From the NCBI GenBank assembly GCA_934667465.1, contig CAKUMG010000042.1:1-15255 (forward strand): 15,255 nucleotides of DNA, read 5' to 3'. Below, piece after piece: positions 6,911-12,924 of the stretch (the stretch's first letter is position 1; every line of letters starts with the position of its first letter). Below the pieces are notes generated by a model that saw only the letters and a list, made by a program, of their open reading frames with translations, was not told the origin of the DNA and did not search any database. The translations under genes were made by a program, and so were the position numbers. This DNA is from an uncultured Actinoplanes sp. Lineage in GTDB: Bacteria; Actinomycetota; Actinomycetes; Mycobacteriales; Micromonosporaceae.

Positions 6911-7922
6911 CGGGCAGCCCCTTCACGTAGATCGCCTTCTGCACGGTGGCCAGGTCCGGGACCGCGTCGATCTTCTGCTGGTCCTTGAGGAACTGGGCGG
7001 CGCTGACCAGGTTCTCGGCGATCTTGCCGACCTTGGCCTCGGTGCCGAGCCACTCGTCGGAGGCGATGTCGGCGGGCTTGAGGAAGACGCCCTGCGACAG
7101 CTGGTTCTGCGCGTCCGCGGGGCTGATGTTGAGCTCGGCGCCGATCGCGTTGGCGGCCGCGGCCGGGTCGGTGCCGATCAGGTCGAGGGCCTGCGCCTCG
7201 GCCTTGCGCCACGCGTCGACGGCCTCGGGGTGCGCCTGCGCGAACGAGGTCGAGACCACGCCGAGGTCGAGCGTCGGTTTGCCGGCCGTGGCCAGCTCGC
7301 GGCTCGCAATGAGCACCTTGCCGGTCTTGCGCAGCTCGTCGAGCGAGGGCAGCCACGAGTACGCCGCGTCGAGGTCCCCGCGCGTCCACGCGGCCAGGAT
7401 GTCCTGCGGCTCGAGGTCCACGATCGTGACCTCGTTCTCCTTGACCCCGGCCTGGTCCAGCGCGGCGAGCAGGCTGTAGTGAGCGGTGGACGCGAACGGC
7501 ACCCCGATCTTCTTGCCCCGCAACCCCGCCACGTCGTCGACGCCGGAGCCGTTGCGGGCGACGAGCGCCTCGTTGTCGCCGGCGACGTCCAGGACGAAGG
7601 CGACCTGGTACGGGATGCTGAGCGGAGCCGACAATCCGCGGGCGACCGGGCTCGACCCGATCGCGGCGATGTCGATGCTCTTCGCCACGAACGCGGTGTT
7701 GATGCTGGCCCCGGAGTCGAACTTGGTCCAGGTGATCTCGTAGTCGGGCAGCGCCTTCTCCAGCAGCCCCTGGTTCTTGACGATCAGGTCGCCGCTCGGG
7801 AACGCCTGGTAGGCCAGCCGGATCGTCTTCGCGTCGCCGGCCTGGTTGCCGCTCGCGGCGCCGTTGCCGCAGCCCGCGAGGGCCAGTGCCAGCACCGACA
7901 CAGCAGCGATCATCTTCTTCAT
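6897..7922 (-). CDS. TauA-like sulfonate-binding lipoprotein
   Basis: Extracytoplasmic solute-binding protein, 341 residues, that should capture a sulfonate and deliver it to the permease. N-terminal lipoprotein signal: KK, hydrophobic core, lipobox LAGC with C18 as the lipidated residue, then a Gly/Ser/Asn-rich linker. Body features like TauA: IRLAYQAFPSG near residue 34, FDSGASINTAFVAKSIDIAAIGSSP with the family GSSP turn, GKKIGVPFASTAHYSLLAAL (ligand loop Ser-Thr-Ala-His-Tyr) and AAWTRGDLDAAYSWLPSL. The ATG at 7922 is preceded by GAGGAA at about eight bases, the best ribosome-binding site of the operon, and lies 14 bases after the permease stop. Its own RBS is consistent with a binding protein needed in excess. 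Taurine versus another sulfonate cannot be decided. Confidence 0.92.
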   Translation of the reverse strand: MKKMIAAVSVLALALAGCGNGAASGNQAGDAKTIRLAYQAFPSGDLIVKNQGLLEKALPDYEITWTKFDSGASINTAFVAKSIDIAAIGSSPVARGLSAPLSIPYQVAFVLDVAGDNEALVARNGSGVDDVAGLRGKKIGVPFASTAHYSLLAALDQAGVKENEVTIVDLEPQDILAAWTRGDLDAAYSWLPSLDELRKTGKVLIASRELATAGKPTLDLGVVSTSFAQAHPEAVDAWRKAEAQALDLIGTDPAAAANAIGAELNISPADAQNQLSQGVFLKPADIASDEWLGTEAKVGKIAENLVSAAQFLKDQQKIDAVPDLATVQKAIYVKGLPDVLG

Positions 7923-7936
7923 GGTGGCGTTCCTCT

Positions 7937-8788
7937 TCAGTTACGGCCGCGCCACGGGATCAGCCGAGTTTCGGCTGTCCGCAGCAGGGCGTCGATGAGC
8001 AGGCCGGAGAGGCCGATGGCGAACAGTCCGAGCACGACGACGTCGGTCTGCGAGTAGCGCTGCGCGTCGCGGATCATGCCGCCGATGCCGGGCACCCCGT
8101 TGATGGTCTCGGCCGCGACGACCGACGAGTACGCGACGCCGACGGCCAGGCGGATGCCCGTACCGATCTCGGGAAGCGCACTCGGCAGCACCACGTCGCG
8201 GACCGTCTCCCACCGCCCGGCACCGAGCGCCCGCGCGGCCTCGACCAGACCGGCCGGCGCGTTCTGCACGGCCGCGGCGGTGGCGACGGCGACCGGCGGC
8301 AGCGCGGCGATCGCGAGCAGCCACAGCTTGGGCGTCTCGTCGATGCCGAACCAGATGATGAAGAGGCTGAAGTACGCCAGGGGCGGCAGCGCCCGGATGA
8401 ACGTGACCACCGGCTCGGTCACCACCCGGATCGGCGTGACCGTGCCCATCACCAGCCCGAGCACGAGCCCGCCGGCCACGCCGATCACCGATCCGATGAG
8501 GATCCGGCGCAGACTCACCCCGAGATGCTCGATCAGCAGATGCCCGCTGTAGCCGCGGATCCCGTCGTGCGTGGTCGATGTGGTGATCAGCTGGTCCCAC
8601 ACCGCGCCGGGCGCCGGGATGAACGCGGGATTCCCGGCCGCCCGCGCCGCGACCTCCCACAACAGATAGAGCACGACGAGCGAGGCGGCCCGCAGCAGGA
8701 TCCGGCGGCGGCGCCCGTCACCGCCACGCCGCTGCGGGGGCTTCGCTGCTGGTGCGGGCGGTGCTTGCGCCGGGGCGGCAACGGTCAC
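7937..8788 (-). CDS. ABC transporter permease, sulfonate/taurine type (TauC/SsuC-like)
   Basis: Inner-membrane permease of the nitrate/sulfonate/taurine importer family, 283 residues. A Pro/Ala/Arg-rich cytoplasmic N-terminus (about 1-31) precedes the first helix LLRAASLVVLYLLWEVAA; about six helices follow. The cytoplasmic EAA loop that docks on the ATPase is clear: EAARALGAGRWETVRDVVLPSALPEI with the family G. The typical FIRALPPLAYFSLFIIWFG segment is also present. GTG start at 8788 has GGAG six bases upstream. It is the first gene of the five-gene operon, an unusual leading position compared with the tauABCD order of enterobacteria. Confidence 0.92.
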   Translation of the reverse strand: MTVAAPAQAPPAPAAKPPQRRGGDGRRRRILLRAASLVVLYLLWEVAARAAGNPAFIPAPGAVWDQLITTSTTHDGIRGYSGHLLIEHLGVSLRRILIGSVIGVAGGLVLGLVMGTVTPIRVVTEPVVTFIRALPPLAYFSLFIIWFGIDETPKLWLLAIAALPPVAVATAAAVQNAPAGLVEAARALGAGRWETVRDVVLPSALPEIGTGIRLAVGVAYSSVVAAETINGVPGIGGMIRDAQRYSQTDVVVLGLFAIGLSGLLIDALLRTAETRLIPWRGRN

Positions 8789-8844
8789 AGATCACTCCGG
8801 GGATACGCGGGATCACCACCGGCAACGACCGGCGGTCCCCATTT

Positions 8845-8861
8845 CCTACCGCACCCATAGG
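8845..8861. promoter_or_regulatory. Palindrome CCTAC-N7-ATAGG before the sulfonate operon
   Basis: CCTA at 8845-8848 and TAGG at 8858-8861 form an inverted repeat with nine bases between them, in a comparatively AT-rich patch about 60-75 bases upstream of the first operon gene. It is the best operator-like sequence in the 237-base gap 8789-9025; the rest shows only GC-rich stems. A sulfur-responsive repressor or activator is possible, but none is encoded in the window. Confidence 0.35.
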
Positions 8862-9025
8862 CTAAGAGCAACACCGTCCCGCCGTACGGGCGACGCCCCG
8901 CTCCCGGGGACCTCCGGGCGACCGGGAACCGGGTGACCGCCGGTGGCACCCCGGCACCGGACTACGCATCGCCGTGACCGGCCTGGCCCGCGCCCTGCCC
9001 CGGGAAGGACGACCGGCCCGCCGCT

Positions 9026-9409
9026 TCACCGCCGCGGTAAGCGTCTCGACACGAGGTGGGTGACCACGCCGGTGGCGGCCATGAGCGCGGCGACAACAAG
9101 CCCCGTCCTCAGGCCGGGGCACACATCGCTGCGCGCGGGAACCTGTATGGCCGATGGCCCCGATTGTCGCCGCCGGGCCGCGGCGGCCGCTTCCCAGGCC
9201 GGGGCGAGTTCGCGGGCCTCGGCGCCGGCGAGCTCGGCCAGCGCGGCGACGACCTCCCAGGACGGGAGCGTCTGCCCCGTGCAGTAGCGCGACAGCGACG
9301 AGTCGCTCACGTGCAGGATGTCGCCGAGCTGGCGCAGGGTCAGGCCCGTCCGGCCCCGGACGTCGCGGATGAGCCCCGCGAGCACCTGCAGTTCCTGATC
9401 TCCACTCAT
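9026..9409 (-). CDS. Small XRE-type helix-turn-helix protein with C-terminal membrane helix
   Basis: Protein of 127 residues. Residues about 7-62 form an XRE/Cro-type domain: LAGLIRDVRGRTGLTLRQLG, then the turn and recognition helix DILHVSDSSLSRYCTGQTLP, then WEVVAALAELAG. A charged Ala/Arg linker (AWEAAAAARRRQSG) follows, then a single hydrophobic helix near the C-terminus (GLVVAALMAATGVVTHLV) ending in a basic tail, so the HTH would be held at the inner face of the membrane. Start chosen at the ATG at 9409 because GGAGG lies about nine bases upstream; the longer frame passes through palindromic non-coding sequence. Related proteins are common in Micromonosporaceae and Streptomyces; their targets are unknown. 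It is divergent from the secreted lectin gene. Confidence 0.8.
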   Translation of the reverse strand: MSGDQELQVLAGLIRDVRGRTGLTLRQLGDILHVSDSSLSRYCTGQTLPSWEVVAALAELAGAEARELAPAWEAAAAARRRQSGPSAIQVPARSDVCPGLRTGLVVAALMAATGVVTHLVSRRLPRR

Positions 9410-9484
9410 CGCCGTGCCTCCGTCGCCCGATTGTCGGGGCGCATCCAGCCTGCCGCCAGCGGCGGATCGGGATGCCGACATCCG

Positions 9485-9534
9485 TCCCGGGATCGCCCCA
9501 GGGCCGTCCCGGGACGATCCCGCCGGGACGGGAT
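9485..9534. promoter_or_regulatory. Cluster of palindromes in the divergent HTH/lectin spacer
   Basis: Two identical 8-bp palindromes TCCCGGGA at 9485-9492 and 9507-9514 have centres exactly 22 bases apart, about two helix turns. A third inverted repeat follows, ATCCCG (9517-9522) with CGGGAT (9529-9534). They lie 76-125 bases upstream of the HTH ATG and 79-128 bases upstream of the lectin ATG. Same-face spacing suggests cooperative binding, perhaps by the HTH protein; this is inference. Confidence 0.45.
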
Positions 9535-9612
9535 TATTGCTTCGATCACGCCGCAGGCCGAGGCTGACCGGGCAGCCGCGCCACGGGGGCACGGCGACTG
9601 AACGGGGAAACC

Positions 9613-10155
9613 ATGGTGCGATCGAGAAAGGTGCTCGCGTTCCTGACCGGAGTGATGCTGGCGACGGCGGCGCTGCTCGTCGTGGCGGTGCCGGCCCAGG
9701 CGGCGATCACCACATACATCAGCGTCCTGAACCCGCCCGGGCAGAGCGGCAAGAAGGTGATGGACGTCTACAAGCTGTCGCTGGAGAACCGAGCCCCGGT
9801 TCAGCTCTGGGATCTGCGCAGCACCGGTGAGTTCCGGAACCAGCGGTGGACCATCACCCATCTCGGCAACGACGTCTACGAGATCAAGAACCAGCTCTCG
9901 GGGAAGTGTCTCGACAAGTCGGTGGACCACCAGCCCGCGAACGGGGCGCAGGTGTACCAGTACGACTGCTCGAGGAGTTCGCAGCAGCTGTGGTGGTTCC
10001 AGCGGGTGGTTCCGGAAAGCAACTGGGGCATACTGAAGAACCTGGTCGACTTCCGTTGCCTGGAGGCCCCGCGCGGCGTGGGCTTCGCGAACGGGAACAG
10101 GTTGACCGTCATGGACTGCAACTACGAGTGGTACCAGCGCTTCAACATCTTCTGA
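9613..10155 (+). CDS. Secreted ricin-type beta-trefoil lectin-like protein
   Basis: Small exported protein of 180 residues. Signal peptide: basic VRSRK, hydrophobic core FLTGVMLATAALLVVAV, cleavage expected after PAQA (residue 29 or 30). The mature part is one RICIN-type domain of about 150 residues with degenerate Q-x-W repeats: NQRWTI, QQLWWF and YQRFNIF, and family-typical segments YEIKNQLSGKCLDKS and VDFRCLEAPRG. Four cysteines in two pairs (KCLD/YDC and RCLE/MDC) are spaced as in ricin-B subdomains and probably form two disulfides. No catalytic domain is attached, so it could be a stand-alone carbohydrate-binding protein; sugar specificity unknown. ATG 9613 follows GGGGAAA with close spacing. 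A strong hairpin follows the gene, so it is probably monocistronic. Confidence 0.85.
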   Translation: MVRSRKVLAFLTGVMLATAALLVVAVPAQAAITTYISVLNPPGQSGKKVMDVYKLSLENRAPVQLWDLRSTGEFRNQRWTITHLGNDVYEIKNQLSGKCLDKSVDHQPANGAQVYQYDCSRSSQQLWWFQRVVPESNWGILKNLVDFRCLEAPRGVGFANGNRLTVMDCNYEWYQRFNIF

Positions 10156-10164
10156 CTGACGCAG

Positions 10165-10197
10165 CGGCGCCCGGGTCTTGTCCAGACCCGGGCGCCG
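10165..10197 (+). terminator. Perfect 14-bp-stem hairpin terminator of the lectin gene
   Basis: Ten bases after the lectin stop, CGGCGCCCGGGTCT (10165-10178) and its exact complement AGACCCGGGCGCCG (10184-10197) flank the loop TGTCC. There is no T-run, as is usual for actinomycete terminators. It could also stop the dehydratase pseudogene transcript arriving on the minus strand. The remaining gap to 10282 shows nothing else. Confidence 0.8.
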
Positions 10198-10282
10198 ATG
10201 TGGACGTGCCGGCGGCCGGTCGGGAGGTATCGCCGATGGTCCTTGCCGAACACGCCCAGCGCGTTGATAGGAGCAGACGCCG

Positions 10283-10975
10283 TCAGTGGGATTCGCGGGA
10301 GACCTGGTCGCCGCTGGAGCCGAGGAGGAAGTCGCAGTCGGCGCCGGTGTCGGCCTGGCCGACCGTGTCGACGTAGAGGCGTTCCCAGCTGCGGGCGGGG
10401 TCGGCGAAGGCCTTGAGCGTCTCGGGAGCGGGCTCGCGGTCGAGGAAGCCGGAGTCCTCGACGTCGAGGCGGCGGGCGGCGACGTCCAGGACGATGATGT
10501 CGCCGGTGCGGACCTTGGCGAGCGGGCCGCCGGCGGCCGCTTCCGGGACCACGTGCAGGACGACCGTGCCGTACGCGGTGCCGCTCATGCGGCCGTCGCA
10601 GATGCGCACCATGTCGCGTACACCCTGCTCGAGCAGTCTTGCGGGCAGGGGCATGTTGGCGACCTCGGGCATGCCGGGATAGCCCCGGGGGCCGCAGCCG
10701 CGCAGGATCAGCACCGAGTCGGCGGTGACAGGCAGATCGGGGTCGTCGAGGCGGGCGTGCAGGTCCTCGACGGAGTCGAAGACGACGGCCGGGCCGCGGT
10801 GTTGCAGCAGCCCGGGGGTGGCGGCGGCCGGAATGCCGTCGGAGACGCTGCGGGCCACCTCGTCGAGGTGCGCGTTGCAGGGGGTCAGGTCGGAGGCGGT
10901 GTTGGCGATCGCGATGTGCGGGCGGCCGTCGAACGCGTCGGCGGGCAGGCCGCGGCGCATCCAGGCGCGGTGAAT
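10283..10975 (-). pseudogene. IlvD/Edd-family dehydratase remnant, main 3' part (internal deletion)
   Basis: Fragment of a sugar-acid/dihydroxyacid dehydratase ([Fe-S] enzymes of the IlvD/Edd family, normally about 570 residues). It starts at the IS junction with IHRAWMRRGLPADAFDGRP, then IANTASDLTPCNAHLDEVAR, which carries the first cluster cysteine. After VSDGI the sequence jumps directly to PAAATPGLLQHRGPAVVFDS, a C-terminal region of the family: the middle, about 300 or more residues with the other cluster ligands, is gone, in frame, at about 10829-10834. The rest looks complete: ADSVLILRGCGPRGYPGMPE, DMVRICDGRMSGTAYGTVV, and the terminal DTGADCDFLLGSSG ending VSRESH before TGA at 10283. 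No active enzyme can result. The 5' end is at 12749-12825 beyond the insertion element. Closest functional type may be L-arabonate or similar dehydratases rather than IlvD proper. Confidence 0.88.
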
Positions 10976-11100
10976 TTGACATCCTCTCCGTTCTGAAGGA
11001 CGGAGATTCCCTCCACGATGCGTGTGGGACACGCGGCGTCCGGGTGGGTTCCCGCTTCCCTGCGCGCTCCCGGGACAAGTCCTGGTCTTATGTGCGCTCC
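10956..11100 (-). ncRNA. Predicted omega/reRNA of the TnpB element with 20-nt guide
   Basis: TnpB proteins use an RNA made from the 3' end of tnpB and the element right end, with the guide read from the flanking DNA. Here the minus strand ends with a stem (CTCCGTCC-TTCA-GAACGGAG) and GATGTCAA, the familiar right-end layout, at 10976. The guide would be the next host bases, ATTCACCGCGCCTGGATGCG (10975 down to 10956), which come from the dehydratase gene. The 5' boundary (about 11100) is arbitrary; transcription and processing are not shown by the sequence. Confidence 0.6.
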
Positions 11101-12252
11101 ACGGGCGTTGAAGTCCGCCTGTCCGGCGGCCTTGATGTTTGTGGCGGCGTTGACGTCCCGGTCGTGGTGGCTGCCGCACGGGCAGTCCCATTCTCGGATG
11201 TTCAGCGCCATCTTCTCGTTGATGCGCCCGCAGACGGAGCACATGCGGGTGGACGGGAAGAACCGATTCACCCGCGCGAAGGTGCGCCCGTACTAGGCGG
11301 CCTTGTACTCCAGCATGGCGGTGAAACTGGCCCACCCGGCGTCGTGCACGGATTTGGCGAGCCGGGTCCGGCCGAGACCGGCCACGCACAGATCCTCGAC
11401 GTACACCGCTTGGTTCTCGCGGATCAACGTCGTGGACAGTTTGTGCTGCCAGTCCCGCCGGGTGTCGGCCACCCGGGCGTGCGCCCTGGCGACCTTCACA
11501 ACGGCCTTCTTACGGTTCGCGCTGCCGCGCTGTTTGCGCGCGAGTGCCTGCTGCAACCGCTTGAGCTTGCGGGCGGCCCGGCGCAGGAACTTCGGTGCGG
11601 CCACCTTCGTGCCGTCCGACATGACCGCGAAGTGGGTCAGCCCGAGGTCGATCCCGATCTCGGAGTCAACCGGCGGCAGCGTCTCCTCCTGCACGGTCTG
11701 CACGACGAACGAGGCGAAGTACCGCCCAGCCGCATCCTTGATGATCGCCACGCTGGACGGCTCCGACGGCAGGGCACGGGACCAGCGCACGTGCAGGTCA
11801 CCAATCTTCGGCAACCTGAGCCGGCCATTGTCGAGGACCCTGAACCTGCTGTTCTTCGTGAAGCGGATGGCCTGCCGGTTGTCCTTAAGGGACCGGAACC
11901 GTGGCGGGGCCAGCTTGCGGCCCTTGCGCTTGCCCGAGATCGAGGCGAAGAAGTTGCGGTACGCGATGTTCAGATCGGCGAGGGCCTGCTGCAACACCGC
12001 TGCCGATACCTCGCCGAGCCAGGCCCGTTCGGGGGTCAGCTTCGCCTCGGTGATCAGACGGCGCGACAACTCGCCGTCTGAGACGTACTTTTCGCCCGCC
12101 TCCCGCGCGGTTCGGCGCAGCCTGAGCCCGTCGTTGAACACCACCCGCGTGCACCCGAACGCCCGCGCCAGCGATTCCTGCTGGCCAGGCGTCGGGTAGA
12201 CGCGGAATTTGTACCGCAGCTGCACGAAGAGCACCGTACCTCGCTGGTTCAT
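10976..12252 (-). pseudogene. tnpB: tnpB, RNA-guided nuclease gene interrupted by an in-frame amber codon
   Basis: TnpB is the RNA-guided DNA endonuclease of IS200/IS605 elements, related to Cas12. From the ATG at 12252: YKFRVYPTPGQQ at the N-terminus, RuvC-I IGIDLGL (D202), RuvC-II VYVEDL (E286). Codon 320 is TAG (11293-11295), after MLEYKAA; the same frame then resumes with YGRTFARVNRFFPS, zinc-finger cysteines CSVCG (338, 341) and CPCG (357, 359) and RuvC-III HDRDVNAATNI (about 364-366). A Trp is common at the stop position in relatives, so TGG to TAG is likely. The truncated product has no third catalytic Asp. The frame stays open through the right end into host sequence to 10885. GTG at 12234 or 12225 with upstream GAGGT are alternative starts. 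Read-through or a sequencing error would rescue it. Confidence 0.88.
10985..11006 (-). repeat. Right-end subterminal hairpin of the IS element
   Basis: Plus-strand TCTCCGTTC (10985-10993) pairs with GGACGGAGA (10998-11006), with one G-T wobble, around the loop TGAA. It starts nine bases from the right tip. It is both the likely TnpA recognition hairpin and the last stem of the predicted reRNA. Confidence 0.75.
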
Positions 12253-12667
12253 GGCCGAACGGGCAGGGATTCGCACCGGCAGACACTGCGTTTTCGCGAT
12301 GCAAGCCCACTGGGCCTTCGTAACAAAGTCCCGGCACAAGGTGCTCACCGACCGGCTCCTGACCCGGACGGAGGCAATCATGCGAGACGTGTGCGCCGAC
12401 TTCGAGGCAGAGCTGGACGACTCCAACAACGAGAACAACCATGTCCACCTGCTGGTCAACTTCCCGCCCAAGGTGGCCGTGGCCCGGCTAGTCAACTGCC
12501 TCAACGGCGTCTCGCCGCGGCGGCTGCGGCAGGACTTCCCCGCCCTGGCGCGTCACTACTACCGGGCCAACAAGCTCTGGTCGGGCTCGTACTTCGCAGG
12601 TTCCGTGGACGGCGCACCGCCGAGCCTCGTGAAGCAGTACATCGAGCAGCAGAACCGTCCCGGTTAA
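12251..12667 (+). CDS. tnpA: IS200-like Y1 (HUH) transposase TnpA
   Basis: Single-strand DNA transposase, a dimeric HUH enzyme that cuts and joins the element ends via a phosphotyrosine. The protein is 138 residues from the ATG at 12251, the usual length. Seen: GRHCVFAMQAHWAFVTKSRHKV at the N-terminus, the HUH motif NHVHLLVNFPP (H64, H66), GVSPRRLRQDFPALARHYY in the middle, LWSGSYFAGS, and the nucleophile helix KQYIEQQ with Y130. No stop or frameshift was found, so it looks intact. It is transcribed toward the left end and divergently from tnpB; its ATG overlaps that of the longest tnpB frame (both within CATG at 12250-12253). No clear ribosome-binding site is seen. An intact tnpA could mobilise this copy even though tnpB is broken. 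Confidence 0.88.
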   Translation: MAERAGIRTGRHCVFAMQAHWAFVTKSRHKVLTDRLLTRTEAIMRDVCADFEAELDDSNNENNHVHLLVNFPPKVAVARLVNCLNGVSPRRLRQDFPALARHYYRANKLWSGSYFAGSVDGAPPSLVKQYIEQQNRPG

Positions 12668-12713
12668 GGCACTTGCCCGGGCCTGGCGGCCCTCCCAGCA
12701 CGGGCCTTCACCC

Positions 12714-12729
12714 CCGGCCTGAAGGCCGG
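12714..12729. repeat. Left-end subterminal hairpin of the IS element
   Basis: CCGGCC (12714-12719) and GGCCGG (12724-12729) form a perfect stem with the loop TGAA, the same loop as the right-end hairpin, about 19 bases inside the left tip at 12748. This fits the structure that TnpA binds at the left end. Confidence 0.7.
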
Positions 12730-12748
12730 AGCACTGGCCGGCATCCCG

Positions 12749-12825
12749 GTAGCTGTTGCGGCCGCCCTGGCGGACCACTGCGCGCTGCGGCGAGACTGCA
12801 AGCCGTCCCCCGACCGACTCTCCAC
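12749..12825 (-). pseudogene. IlvD/Edd-family dehydratase remnant, 5' end beyond the IS element
   Basis: About 25 codons on the far side of the element. From a possible GTG at 12825 the minus strand reads ESRSGDGLQSRRSAQWSA, where RSAQW matches the N-terminal LRSAQWF of this family. A one-base deletion after the Trp shifts the frame; the next frame reads QGGRNSY, which continues directly as IHRAWMRRG at 10975 across the element. So the gene carries three lesions: this shift, the insertion and the internal deletion. The start codon is uncertain, as no ribosome-binding site is clear. Confidence 0.72.
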
Positions 12826-12891
12826 ACAGGAAATCCAGAACTCGCGCCACGCCGGGGAAGGCCGTTCCGTGTGGCTACAACGTGGCGATGC

Positions 12892-12916
12892 CCCGGCCGG
12901 GGTGGGGCCGGCCGGG
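12892..12916 (-). terminator. Hairpin terminator after the carbonic anhydrase gene
   Basis: CCCGGCCGG (12892-12900) and CCGGCCGGG (12908-12916) make a perfect nine-base stem with a seven-base loop, beginning nine bases after the carbonic anhydrase stop. No T-run, typical of this kind of genome. Confidence 0.7.
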
Positions 12917-12924
12917 ACGCTGCG

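Larger units (their letters stand above)
10976..12748 (-). mobile_element. IS200/IS605-type element (tnpA + broken tnpB) inserted in a dehydratase gene
   Basis: Element of 1773 bp, oriented with its left end at 12748 and right end at 10976. It carries divergent tnpA (toward the left end) and tnpB (toward the right end), subterminal hairpins at both ends and no inverted terminal repeats or target duplication, as expected for the HUH single-strand transposons. The ends were placed by the interrupted host gene: minus-strand bases ending at 12749 (coding Gly-Arg-Asn-Ser-Tyr) joined to those starting at 10975 (Ile-His-Arg-Ala-Trp-Met) restore one dehydratase frame. The right end finishes in GTCAA, typical of this family, and the left end directly follows AGCTAC in the host, the presumed target/TAM motif. 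The left boundary could shift by a base because both sides have C. Confidence 0.88.

Noticed and set aside
8862..9122. Small minus-strand open frame near the HTH gene end
   Set aside because: Overlaps the HTH gene in another frame; Arg/Gly-rich with no start signal.
10122..11078. Alternative minus-strand frame through the dehydratase remnant
   Set aside because: Arg/Pro-rich shadow; the frame ending at 10283 carries all the IlvD/Edd motifs.
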